Part shown: one piece after another, positions 1 to 6,833 of the stretch
Layout of the letters: every line of letters begins with the position of its first letter
Numbering within the stretch: position 1 is the first letter of the stretch
Assembly (NCBI GenBank): GCA_035630195.1
Contig: DASQLD010000267.1
Location: 1 to 8,280 of the forward strand
Length of the DNA stretch: 8,280 nt
Direction: 5' to 3'
Source: DASQDN01 sp035630195
GTDB lineage: Bacteria; Acidobacteriota; Terriglobia; Bryobacterales; Bryobacteraceae
Notes under the pieces: model-generated
Databases searched by the model: none
What the model saw: only the letters and a program-made list of their open reading frames with translations
Told to the model about the DNA's origin: nothing
Made by a program: the position numbers and the translations under genes

Positions 1-51
1 CAAGATCCCCTTCGATCCCCCGCGCGCCGGTATAACTCCCATAACTCTCAT
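1..51 (-). CDS. neuA: CMP-N-acetylneuraminate synthetase-like (NeuA), 5' fragment cut by window edge
   Basis: Reading the minus strand from the ATG at 51-49 gives 17 codons, MRVMGVIPARGGSKGIL, which run off the window. The IPARGGSKGI block is the N-terminal nucleotide-binding signature of CMP-acylneuraminate cytidylyltransferases (NeuA and its LegF/PseF relatives). These enzymes activate a nonulosonic acid with CTP to give CMP-sugar and pyrophosphate in the cytoplasm. The ATG directly follows the TAA of the methyltransferase gene with no spacer and no clear Shine-Dalgarno, so translation is probably coupled. A second in-frame ATG at 42-40 is an alternative start. KdsB (CMP-KDO synthetase) has a related motif but normally reads ARYGSTR, so NeuA type fits better. 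Upstream neuB- and neuC-like genes strengthen the call. Which nonulosonic acid is activated cannot be told from 17 residues. Confidence 0.8.
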   Translation of the reverse strand, partial: MRVMGVIPARGGSKGIL

Positions 52-1047
52 TTATTTAGCCGGCTTGGTCAGCAAAAACACGGTAGATGACTTTGGAGCG
101 AGCACAGTTCTGCCAAATCCTGGATTCGGTGATACCGGACGAAGGTACTGAAGCACCCAGTCGCGAGTGCTCGTCCAGTCGGCGTTGTTCGAGCGATAGA
201 GAAGCGAGGTCATACGTCTAGGGAGTACATTGATAAGGCCCTTGACAGCCAATGCGAACCGAACCCTCTGAATAAACTGCGCAATCCCCGACAATTCGAA
301 CCCTGCGGTACGAAATGCCGATTTCCACTCGCGCAATCTTAGCTCGTGTTCTCCGTTATCTCGGCGCGTCAGTTTGATATCCGGCGGATAATGGTTCTTT
401 CTGAGAAAGTCAGCCGAGTACACCTTCGCCAACATTTGCTCGATTTCCGCGTCACTCAGACTGTCGGGATGACACCGATCAAAGCACAGCATCTGGCCGC
501 CGGGCTTCATCACCCGATAGCATTCCTTCAAAGTGCGTGGAAGATCATCCGAGTGGTGCAAAGAATCGATCTCCACAATAAAGTCGACACTTTCGCCGGC
601 GAGCTCAAGATTGTCGAAGGAGCCGAATGTGCACGTGACCTTTCGGACATCATCGCCAAGCACGGCCGCGCTGACCTTCGGCATAACCGACTTCACCATG
701 CCTTCGCAGATTTCAACCGCATACACGTGCGAAACGGTCTTCAATCGCGCAATCGTAGCCGCAAGCAATCCGCACCCGGAGCCGACCTCGACGCCGACTC
801 CCGATAATTGAATGCCGAAATGATGACAAGCAGTATCGACGAGTTCCGCCATCTGTGACCGTGACAGATACACGTAGGACGTGACGATCTCGTCCACTGG
901 CTTTGCTGCCAACACCCGTGCGAATGAGTTCCGATACGCAACCGCAGGCGACGCGATCAATTCGGCCGGAACCTCCCACTCAAGCGTTTCGGCCGATTGT
1001 CTATGCTTCTGCGGCCGCGGAGACGCGACTGCGGATTGCGGAACCAT
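52..1047 (-). CDS. class I SAM-dependent methyltransferase
   Basis: This 331-residue protein has a Rossmann-type methyltransferase core. SAM-binding motif I is EVGSGCG (about residues 87-93), followed by an acidic strand end at VEI (111-113). FIVEIDSLHHSDD (157-169) is the motif II region, and VMKPGG (179-184) is the typical loop after it. About 75 residues precede the core and about 140 follow it. The substrate is not identifiable. Lying between NeuC- and NeuA-like genes, it could methylate the nonulosonic acid, another residue of the polysaccharide, or a chain terminus; this is inference from position only. The ATG at 1047 has a good Shine-Dalgarno (GGGAG, 6 nt upstream) inside the end of the neuC-like gene, which it overlaps by 47 nt. 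No signal peptide or membrane segment is evident, so it should act in the cytoplasm. Confidence 0.85.
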   Translation of the reverse strand: MVPQSAVASPRPQKHRQSAETLEWEVPAELIASPAVAYRNSFARVLAAKPVDEIVTSYVYLSRSQMAELVDTACHHFGIQLSGVGVEVGSGCGLLAATIARLKTVSHVYAVEICEGMVKSVMPKVSAAVLGDDVRKVTCTFGSFDNLELAGESVDFIVEIDSLHHSDDLPRTLKECYRVMKPGGQMLCFDRCHPDSLSDAEIEQMLAKVYSADFLRKNHYPPDIKLTRRDNGEHELRLREWKSAFRTAGFELSGIAQFIQRVRFALAVKGLINVLPRRMTSLLYRSNNADWTSTRDWVLQYLRPVSPNPGFGRTVLAPKSSTVFLLTKPAK

Positions 1048-2263
1048 TCTGCTCTCCCACTAACGGAACTGCGTTGGAAATCACGGTACTTCCCGCAACT
1101 TCTTCCGATACATAATGAAGCCGCTTCTGCGAATAGGTAGTTAAGCCAGCTACGCCGTTCGCAATACGTTCAGAGACATATCCGTCGCCATACAACTTGC
1201 TAGGCAGGTAACGGCCGTGCGCCAGTTGCATTCGTGTTGCGTGCACGATGTCGTCTGCCAACGGCGCCACACGCGTTACATTGGCGTCACTTTCCCTGCC
1301 GGTTTGTCGTCCGCCCATCAAAACGATCGGCGTACCAAAGTATCCTGCGTCTCGAACGAAGCTGCTTGAGTTCCCGATCGCGCAGGCAGCCTTCGCCAAA
1401 ACTCTCAAATAATTCTCAGGGCTCAGATTCGTGAGCGTTCGAAGCCAAGCCGGCTTTTTTTCGGTGCGAAATACGCGAATTGCTTTGCTGATCTGGTCGG
1501 AGCCGGCATCGATGTTGGGCCAGAGTAAAACGGTTGGATAGGCTAAGGCGTCGAGAGCCACGAGACATTCATTCATTTGTGCTCGTTCGCCGCCGAACTC
1601 CGTTGTCGTCGGGTGGAAGACAACGAGAAGAAATGGTTGATCGAGGTCGATATTGGCCCCGCTCCCAGGTTCATTCACAACACGATCATCAAGCGTAACA
1701 TCGAGCAGTCTCGCGATGTCGCTGCTCGGACAACCGACCGTTAAGACAGTATCTGGCCGCTCGCCCATCCGGATAATATACTCGGCTGATCGCTTGGTTG
1801 AAGGCACATGATAGTGAGCGAACTTCGAGATCGCGTGGCGAGCGCTTTCATCGATTGAACCCGACACCTCTCCACCTTGAATGTGGACAATGCAGATGTT
1901 CATGTACGCCGCGGCGATAGCCGCCGCCAGAGCTTCGTAGCGGTCACCGATGATCAGCACGATGTCCGGCTTCAGACGCTGGAATTCTCCCGAAAATTCG
2001 ACAACCCCAAAACCAAGAGATTTGGCCATGGTTGTCGGATTCGAACCTTCCAGTTCGATGAAAACTTCGCTATTAATCTGAAAGCCGTCCGCGGCTACGA
2101 TCTTTGCCGGTAGATCAAACCGCTCGAGCACCATCGTTCCTGCCGCAATCACTTGCAGTTCCAGGTCAGGATGGGAGTGGATCGCACGCATTACAGGCTT
2201 CAGACGCCCATAATTTGCGCGATCAACGAGAACTACCGCTACTTTGCGCTGCGCACTCTTCAA
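1001..2263 (-). CDS. neuC: NeuC-like hydrolysing UDP-N-acetylglucosamine 2-epimerase
   Basis: This 420-residue protein belongs to the hydrolysing UDP-HexNAc 2-epimerase family, which releases ManNAc (or, in LegG, a 2,4-diacetamido sugar) plus UDP. That product is the precursor for nonulosonate synthesis. Visible family blocks: VVLVDRANYGRL near the N-terminus (10-21), IIGDRYEA (104-111), GGEVSGSIDESARHAISK (130-147), FHPTT with the conserved His (216-220), and GNSSSFVRDAGYFGTPIV (297-314) followed by GGRQTGR, the UDP-binding C-lobe. A tail after about residue 385 is longer than usual and partly lies in the overlap with the methyltransferase gene. The start is TTG at 2263, preceded 6 nt upstream by a strong GGAGG. 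The gene overlaps the neuB-like gene by 41 nt. Sialic-acid (NeuC) and legionaminic-acid (LegG) members cannot be separated by eye. Confidence 0.92.
   Translation of the reverse strand: MKSAQRKVAVVLVDRANYGRLKPVMRAIHSHPDLELQVIAAGTMVLERFDLPAKIVAADGFQINSEVFIELEGSNPTTMAKSLGFGVVEFSGEFQRLKPDIVLIIGDRYEALAAAIAAAYMNICIVHIQGGEVSGSIDESARHAISKFAHYHVPSTKRSAEYIIRMGERPDTVLTVGCPSSDIARLLDVTLDDRVVNEPGSGANIDLDQPFLLVVFHPTTTEFGGERAQMNECLVALDALAYPTVLLWPNIDAGSDQISKAIRVFRTEKKPAWLRTLTNLSPENYLRVLAKAACAIGNSSSFVRDAGYFGTPIVLMGGRQTGRESDANVTRVAPLADDIVHATRMQLAHGRYLPSKLYGDGYVSERIANGVAGLTTYSQKRLHYVSEEVAGSTVISNAVPLVGEQNGSAIRSRVSAAAEA
1054..1058 (-). promoter_or_regulatory. ribosome binding site of the methyltransferase gene
   Basis: GGGAG on the minus strand lies 6 nt before the ATG at 1047, inside the 3' end of the neuC-like gene. 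It supports a real 47-nt overlap rather than a start-site error. Confidence 0.6.
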
Positions 2264-3281
2264 GGTGTTCCTCCGAAAGCAATGTGTTCGCTGTAACCGC
2301 TCGCTTTAATCGGCGGCTGACGAGATCCCCGAGCCGCGCTGGCGGCAAACCGGTCCCGGGTTTCTTCAGCGTTAAATCGTTGGTAGTCAGGCTATGGCCA
2401 GCAGGCAAATCCCGCGCCGTTACGATGCTCTTGCCGAAGACCAATCGCAATTCAGCCAAGTCCTCGGCCATGGCGTTCTTGTCGACTGGGTTCGACATAG
2501 CCCGCGTAACAAAATTCACCCCTCGAACCAGATCGGCGAGTTCGGTGGTCGTGACCGACGCAGGCACATCCGGCCCGAAGCACTCACGCGAGAAGGTGAC
2601 ATGAACTTCTAAACAGCTCGCTCCCAGCGTTGCGGCAGCCAGTCCGGCGTAGATACCTCCGGAGTGATCGGAGAGTCCCACGGGACAGTCATACCGAGCT
2701 CGAAGTTCGCGCAGAACATTCAGCCCGAGCTTCTCGGGTGGACAGGGATATGCGGTAGTGCATTGCAACACGACCACTGGCGCACGGCGCGCCATGACGG
2801 TCTCAACAGCAGCGTCAAGCAGCTCCCACGACGAGAGCCCGCTTGAAAGCACCACTGGCAAACCGGTCTGAGCCATGCGATCAATCATTGGCAGGTTCGT
2901 GATCTCTCCGGCTCCCACCTTCCACGCAGCAACGCCCACACGCTCAAGCAGTTCCACCGCTTCCATCGAGAATGGCGAAGACAGGAACAGCAGACCACGT
3001 TCGCGAGCGTGAGCACCCAACTCCATCCACTGCGAAGGCGTGAACTCGATGCGCTTCCAATAGTCGTAGCGACTCTCGTCCTGGCGGCTAAAGCGAACTC
3101 GCCATGGTTCACCGGGTGTGCTCTCCGCTGAGGCAATGTGCGTTTGAAACTTGATGCAATCCGCTCCTGTCTTTGCGACCGCATCGACATAAGCGTGAGC
3201 CGCGCCGAGACTCCCATCGTGATTTTGTGCAACTTCTGCGATAATGCGGCATCCGTTGCTCAGATCAAAGGACGTCGGCAA
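2223..3281 (-). CDS. neuB: NeuB-like N-acetylneuraminate (nonulosonate) synthase with SAF domain
   Basis: This enzyme condenses phosphoenolpyruvate with ManNAc or a related amino sugar to form a nonulosonic acid. With residues counted from an upstream GTG at 3317, the TIM-barrel domain shows IIAEVAQNHDGSLG (25-38), GADCIKFQT (51-59), FLSSPFS (111-117), VVLSSG (155-160), GLSDHSGG (214-221) and EVHVTF (237-242), then GPD (248-250). His218 and His239 match the two metal-binding histidines known in NeuB. A C-terminal SAF/antifreeze-like domain (about 296-353) closes the active site in the dimer. I prefer the TTG at 3281: GGAG lies 7 nt upstream, and it gives 352 residues, close to the usual NeuB length. 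The GTG at 3317 would give 364 residues but has no visible Shine-Dalgarno. The gene overlaps the permease gene by 17 nt (53 nt with the GTG). Unusually, the commoner EKHF block reads EVHV here. Confidence 0.92.
   Translation of the reverse strand: MPTSFDLSNGCRIIAEVAQNHDGSLGAAHAYVDAVAKTGADCIKFQTHIASAESTPGEPWRVRFSRQDESRYDYWKRIEFTPSQWMELGAHARERGLLFLSSPFSMEAVELLERVGVAAWKVGAGEITNLPMIDRMAQTGLPVVLSSGLSSWELLDAAVETVMARRAPVVVLQCTTAYPCPPEKLGLNVLRELRARYDCPVGLSDHSGGIYAGLAAATLGASCLEVHVTFSRECFGPDVPASVTTTELADLVRGVNFVTRAMSNPVDKNAMAEDLAELRLVFGKSIVTARDLPAGHSLTTNDLTLKKPGTGLPPARLGDLVSRRLKRAVTANTLLSEEHLEECAAQSSGSSR
2270..2274 (-). promoter_or_regulatory. ribosome binding site that sets the TTG start of neuC
   Basis: GGAGG (minus strand) lies 6 nt upstream of the TTG at 2263, within the last codons of the neuB-like gene. 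It is among the clearest Shine-Dalgarno sequences in the operon and justifies a non-ATG start. Confidence 0.7.
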
Positions 3282-4152
3282 AGGTGCGCTCCATCTTCCG
3301 GAAGTAAAACGCTCCACCGGTCAGAATGACCAAGGCCGCTGCGGCAGACGCAAATACGATGGGTCCCGGCGTAGCAGTTCCCAACATTGCCCATCGAAAA
3401 CCCGTCACAACTCCCGCCATAGGATTCAAGCCATATACTGTAGTCCACGGCTCACGCAACAGACTGCTCGAGTACGCGATAGGCGTCGCAAACATCCAAA
3501 ACTGCGTCAGAAACGGCACAATATAGCGAAAGTCACGATATTGGACGTTCAGGGCCGAGATCCAAAGCCCGACACCGAGCGATGTAATCAACGCGAGCAA
3601 TAGAAACAGTGGTAGCCAAACGATATTCCACGTTAACGGAATTTTGTAGAACACCAGCATGACGACAAGCACCACAAAGGAAAGAACGAAATCTACGACT
3701 CCCGACAGAACTGTCGCAATAGGAATCGCCAAGCGAGGAAAGTAAACCTTCTTGATCAGGTTTGAGCTCTCCACCAGGCTATTTGACGACTGCGTCAATC
3801 CATGTGCGAAGAACATCCATGGAACAAGCGCCGTGAAGGCGAAAATGGGATAGGGAATCCCGTCCGACGGCACTCGCGCCAGGCGTCCAAAAAACAGGCT
3901 GAAGACGAGCATCGTGAACACGGGCTGCAGGATCGCCCAAGCGGCTCCGAGCGCAGTCTGCTTGTAGCGTACCTTCAGATCACGCCACACAAGGAAAACG
4001 AGTAGCTCTCGAAACTGGTAAAGGTCCCGTAACCCGAGAGATACCCACCCGCGCGTCGGCTCAATACGATGGAACCTCGCGGTCGATTCAAGCTCTGGGA
4101 CTGTAGTAGCGGGCAAGGTAGCCATATTGGCTCGGTTTCGGCTTCCAATCAT
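3265..4152 (-). CDS. ABC-2 type polysaccharide export permease (Wzm/KpsM/TagG family)
   Basis: This 295-residue membrane protein has a cytoplasmic N-terminus of about 70 residues and roughly six hydrophobic segments (about 74-92, 102-120, 145-169, 176-198, 212-228, 264-284). Family marks are LVWRDLKVRYKQTALGAAW (53-71), just before the first membrane segment, and NLIKKVYFPRLAIP (131-144), the conserved loop of Wzm/KpsM/TagG permeases. Such proteins form the channel of an ABC exporter that moves lipid-linked or capsular polysaccharide across the inner membrane. The partner ATPase (Wzt/KpsT/TagH) is not in the window, although it normally sits next door. The ATG at 4152 has GGGAA 9 nt upstream and overlaps the Wzz/BY-kinase gene by 65 nt. 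An internal ATG at 4125 would shorten the overlap and is a fair alternative. Confidence 0.9.
   Translation of the reverse strand: MIGSRNRANMATLPATTVPELESTARFHRIEPTRGWVSLGLRDLYQFRELLVFLVWRDLKVRYKQTALGAAWAILQPVFTMLVFSLFFGRLARVPSDGIPYPIFAFTALVPWMFFAHGLTQSSNSLVESSNLIKKVYFPRLAIPIATVLSGVVDFVLSFVVLVVMLVFYKIPLTWNIVWLPLFLLLALITSLGVGLWISALNVQYRDFRYIVPFLTQFWMFATPIAYSSSLLREPWTTVYGLNPMAGVVTGFRWAMLGTATPGPIVFASAAAALVILTGGAFYFRKMERTFADVL
3289..3292 (-). promoter_or_regulatory. ribosome binding site supporting a TTG start for neuB
   Basis: GGAG on the minus strand lies 7 nt before the TTG at 3281. The alternative GTG at 3317 has no purine-rich element at the right distance, so this site decides the preferred start. 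Confidence 0.5.
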
Positions 4153-6358
4153 TTAAAATCGTTCCCACAACCGGAACGCGATCCTCAATCAAACGCTGCA
4201 CTGCGGTCTTTGCGATGGCTCGCGTGCTCTGACCGAGTCGAAATACCAATACAACGCCATCCGCCTTCTTGCCCAGCACACGAGCATCCGGCAGACCCAG
4301 CATCGGTGGCGTATCGATCAGGACTACGTCAAACTCCTCCCGAGCGCGTTGCAGCAATTCATCCACTCGCGGAGAGTGAAGCGCACAGAACACGCTGGCC
4401 GCCCCCGGACCGCTGGGAAGAACAAACAAGTTAGGAATCTGCGTCCGCTTCACCAGGGGCTCTAGCGGGCGATTCACGATCGACGATCGCTCTTGTGCGA
4501 TGTCCGTGAAACCCCAATCGTTGGGAACATCAAAGATGTTGTGGATTCGCGGCTCCCGTAAATCGGCATCGATGACTAATACTTTCCGTTCAATTTCAGC
4601 CAGCGCAACTGCCAGATTCGCGCAGATTGTCGTTTTCCCTTCTTTCGGCGAAGGACTGGTGAAGATGAATACTCTCTGATCGGATCCCAGTGTCAGTAGC
4701 GATGTGAGCACAGTTCGGAACGACTCGGCTTCGACTGATGGCTTGTGGTTCCACGTCAGCAACTCTGACGAACTCCAGGTGTCGACGTGATCGTGACTCC
4801 CGTTTCCGTTGCCATTTCCATTCATCGACGCTGCCGCGACCAAACTTCGTTCGGGTCGCAGACGCCCTTCGCTCAACATCTTGTCCGCCGAGAGAATCAC
4901 TCCCAGCTCCGGAATGCTGTACTGGTGCACATCTCCTGGCTCCCGAAGCCGGCCGTCAAGGCGGTCTCTCAATGCAACGATCATCACCGCCAGGAAAAGA
5001 CTGCTTGTGAGTCCGATCATGACGTCTCGTAGCACATTCGGCTTGTGAGGACGGTTCGCGGGCGCCGCGCGATTCAGAACCCGCACGCTGCTGGCGCGCA
5101 CGGCCGATGCCACGTTCGCTTCTTTGACCTTCTGGAGCATCGACTCATAGACATGCCTGTTTGTCTCGACTTCCCGCTTCAGCATGTTGTAGTAGACAAG
5201 GTCGCTGCTCTGCCCCGATACAACTGAGAACTGCTTCGAGTACTCTTGGACCAGCATTGACTCGCGCAGTTTCGCCATATCGTAATCGTTTCGTATTCGC
5301 TTAATGATCTGGTCTCGCTCCCGCTCGAACGTTGCCTGCAGCTCATTGATCTGATTCTGTAGTTGCTGAATCTTGTAGTGCTCCGGCTTCAGAATCGTAC
5401 GCTGATCCGCCATATGACCACGCAATTCGGCGATTCGGCTGGCGTAGGTTCGTAAGCTGCTATCGTTCAGCACATCCGGCAGAGCTTCAGGATTGCTCGT
5501 CTGCGCGATCTTGTATCTGGCTTCCGTCTGCATTCGATTGGCTTGCGCCAGCGACAGTTCCTGCTGAACCTGACGAAGCTTGTCTTCTGTCACATTGCCG
5601 CGATCAGATGTCATAAGGAGCCCGGACTTCTGCGCATACTCCTGCAGATCTTGCTCGGACACTTGCAGTTGACGACGCAGTTCCTCAATCTGTGTTTGAA
5701 GCCAGCGACTGGTGCTCTGCGCCGAATTCAACCGCGTCTCGACATCATGCTGCACGAACTGTTCCGCCAAACCGTTTACAAACTCCGCGGCAAGCAGCGG
5801 ATCGCTCGCCTCGGCACTGATTTCGACGATTCTCGTATTCTTGATATTGCGGACTTTCGTCGATCGCGCAGCTGCCGCTAAAGCATGGGCTCGTGTCGGC
5901 GGCTTTCGCAAAGGAGCAAATCCGAGCCTCTGCATCCACTCGGAGAGGATGTCCGGCCGATACATCTGCCTTGCGGGCTGTCCAGTAAGTCGCTCGATCA
6001 CCTGCTGGATCAGCGGTTCGCTCTGCAAGACCTCGATCTGTGTTTGGATATAGCTCTCCGATGTGCCACTGCGCGCAATCGGAGCCATGTCACGGATGTT
6101 TAGAAAACTATCGTTAGGTTCTTGAATTTCAATTCGCGTCTGAGCCTGAAAAGCAATAGGTTCAGGCAGGCTATGCGCTAATGCGCCCAGAACACCTAAC
6201 AACACAATCCCTATGATCAGGAGGGCGTTGGAACGAAATAATTCCCAATACTCGAGTAGGCCCTTGTCGACGACCTGGTCGTTGTTGCCCGGCTGCTGAG
6301 TCAAATCGAACCGTGACCCAGGTCCGTCGCCGTACGGTTGTAGTGTGTTGCTACTCAT
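4088..6358 (-). CDS. Wzz/GumC-type chain-length regulator fused to BY-kinase (Wzc-like)
   Basis: This 756-residue polysaccharide co-polymerase controls chain length and assembly at the inner membrane. After a cytoplasmic leader comes membrane segment 1 (about 44-62), then the Wzz domain (about 65-200), a long coiled-coil region rich in Q, E and L (about 215-350), and a GNVR-like stretch (about 390-430). A Pro-rich motif (RPHKP, 436-440) precedes membrane segment 2 (about 443-463). A flexible NGNGNGNG linker (513-520) leads to the kinase. The kinase shows Walker A with SPKEGKTT (570-577, Lys575), Walker A' VIDADLREP (595-603) and Walker B VVLIDTPP (678-685). The C-terminus has four tyrosines (745, 747, 751, 752), the likely autophosphorylation cluster. 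All elements expected for activity are present. No strong Shine-Dalgarno precedes the ATG at 6358. The gene follows the small RHH-like gene by 37 nt. Confidence 0.93.
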   Translation of the reverse strand: MSSNTLQPYGDGPGSRFDLTQQPGNNDQVVDKGLLEYWELFRSNALLIIGIVLLGVLGALAHSLPEPIAFQAQTRIEIQEPNDSFLNIRDMAPIARSGTSESYIQTQIEVLQSEPLIQQVIERLTGQPARQMYRPDILSEWMQRLGFAPLRKPPTRAHALAAAARSTKVRNIKNTRIVEISAEASDPLLAAEFVNGLAEQFVQHDVETRLNSAQSTSRWLQTQIEELRRQLQVSEQDLQEYAQKSGLLMTSDRGNVTEDKLRQVQQELSLAQANRMQTEARYKIAQTSNPEALPDVLNDSSLRTYASRIAELRGHMADQRTILKPEHYKIQQLQNQINELQATFERERDQIIKRIRNDYDMAKLRESMLVQEYSKQFSVVSGQSSDLVYYNMLKREVETNRHVYESMLQKVKEANVASAVRASSVRVLNRAAPANRPHKPNVLRDVMIGLTSSLFLAVMIVALRDRLDGRLREPGDVHQYSIPELGVILSADKMLSEGRLRPERSLVAAASMNGNGNGNGSHDHVDTWSSSELLTWNHKPSVEAESFRTVLTSLLTLGSDQRVFIFTSPSPKEGKTTICANLAVALAEIERKVLVIDADLREPRIHNIFDVPNDWGFTDIAQERSSIVNRPLEPLVKRTQIPNLFVLPSGPGAASVFCALHSPRVDELLQRAREEFDVVLIDTPPMLGLPDARVLGKKADGVVLVFRLGQSTRAIAKTAVQRLIEDRVPVVGTILNDWKPKPSQYGYLARYYSPRA
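4799..4822 (-). repeat. imperfect hexamer tandem repeat coding an (Asn-Gly)4 linker
   Basis: Four consecutive AAYGGN units (third positions vary) encode NGNGNGNG between membrane segment 2 and the kinase domain of the Wzc-like protein. The codons vary at synonymous positions, so it looks like a kept flexible linker rather than a recent slippage product. Confidence 0.7.
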
Positions 6359-6395
6359 AATGATTCAAGTCAATCCACGAGGCATCTCAGGTAAC

Positions 6396-6716
6396 TCACG
6401 AGACCACGGAATCGGTCTGTGAAACTCCCAGAATCTTTTCGATGTTCTCGTTGCATTCGCGAATCACTTGTCGCAAATTCGTCAGCCTTGCACTGACTGT
6501 TCGGAGGTCATCGCCGAGCGATGGAGCCACCGCCTCATTGTTAGTGACGTGTCTTAGAATGCAGTGCCGCGTATAGTCCGATACCGATCGCGCTCCTTCA
6601 GACAGGCATACTGCTCGTAGCGTGTCGTATTCCGCAGCGGTGAGACGTATTGTGATTAGGCGCGTTCTGCTATTCAGAGATATGGGATTTCGTCTGCTCT
6701 CGCTGGCCAAATTCAC
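6396..6716 (-). CDS. small ribbon-helix-helix-like protein, function unknown
   Basis: This 106-residue protein has no firmly recognised family. Residues 19-57 read as a beta strand (RLITIRLT) followed by two helices (AAEYDTLRAVCLSEG and SVSDYTRHCILRHV). This is the layout of ribbon-helix-helix DNA-binding proteins such as CopG/Arc or MobC-type relaxosome accessories. Residues 70-96 (LRTVSARLTNLRQVIRECNENIEKIL) form an amphipathic helix that may multimerise. The start is GTG at 6716, with a purine-rich GAGAGAGGGA a few nt upstream; no in-frame ATG lies between it and the upstream TGA. A 117-nt gap (6717-6833) without obvious promoter or terminator separates it from the antiterminator, and 37 nt separate it from the Wzc-like gene. 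Position suggests a regulator of the polysaccharide operon. A mobilisation role is unlikely, since no relaxase is nearby. Confidence 0.7.
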   Translation of the reverse strand: MNLASESRRNPISLNSRTRLITIRLTAAEYDTLRAVCLSEGARSVSDYTRHCILRHVTNNEAVAPSLGDDLRTVSARLTNLRQVIRECNENIEKILGVSQTDSVVS

Positions 6717-6833
6717 CGGTTCCCTCTCTCGATGGTTTTCAGGATGTGTGGGAGTAACGATTAGCGATCCGGCCTTGTCTCAGAGCGCAGGGCTTTTAAG
6801 GTTGGGCCATGGACAGCCATAGATTGGATCTTT

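Noticed and set aside
4..20. Direct repeat GATCCCC-TTC-GATCCCC
   Set aside because: On the minus strand it encodes the Gly-Gly-Ser-Lys-Gly-Ile stretch of the NeuA nucleotide-binding motif, so coding constraint explains it.
346..807. Plus-strand open frame of 153 codons
   Set aside because: It lies wholly antisense to the methyltransferase, whose motifs are clear. The translation shows no recognisable domain.
2104..2604. Plus-strand open frame of 166 codons
   Set aside because: It is antisense across the neuC/neuB junction, both strongly supported by family motifs. The product is low-complexity (Ser/Arg-rich) and matches nothing I recognise.
5543..6053. Overlapping plus-strand open frames within the Wzz coiled-coil region
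   Set aside because: They are mirror frames of the Wzc-like gene, which has continuous domain support.
6717..6833. Possible terminator or promoter in the gap between the antiterminator and the RHH-like gene
   Set aside because: Only a 4-bp stem (ATGG/CCAT) and no T-run or good -35/-10 pair could be found. Readthrough is the simpler reading.
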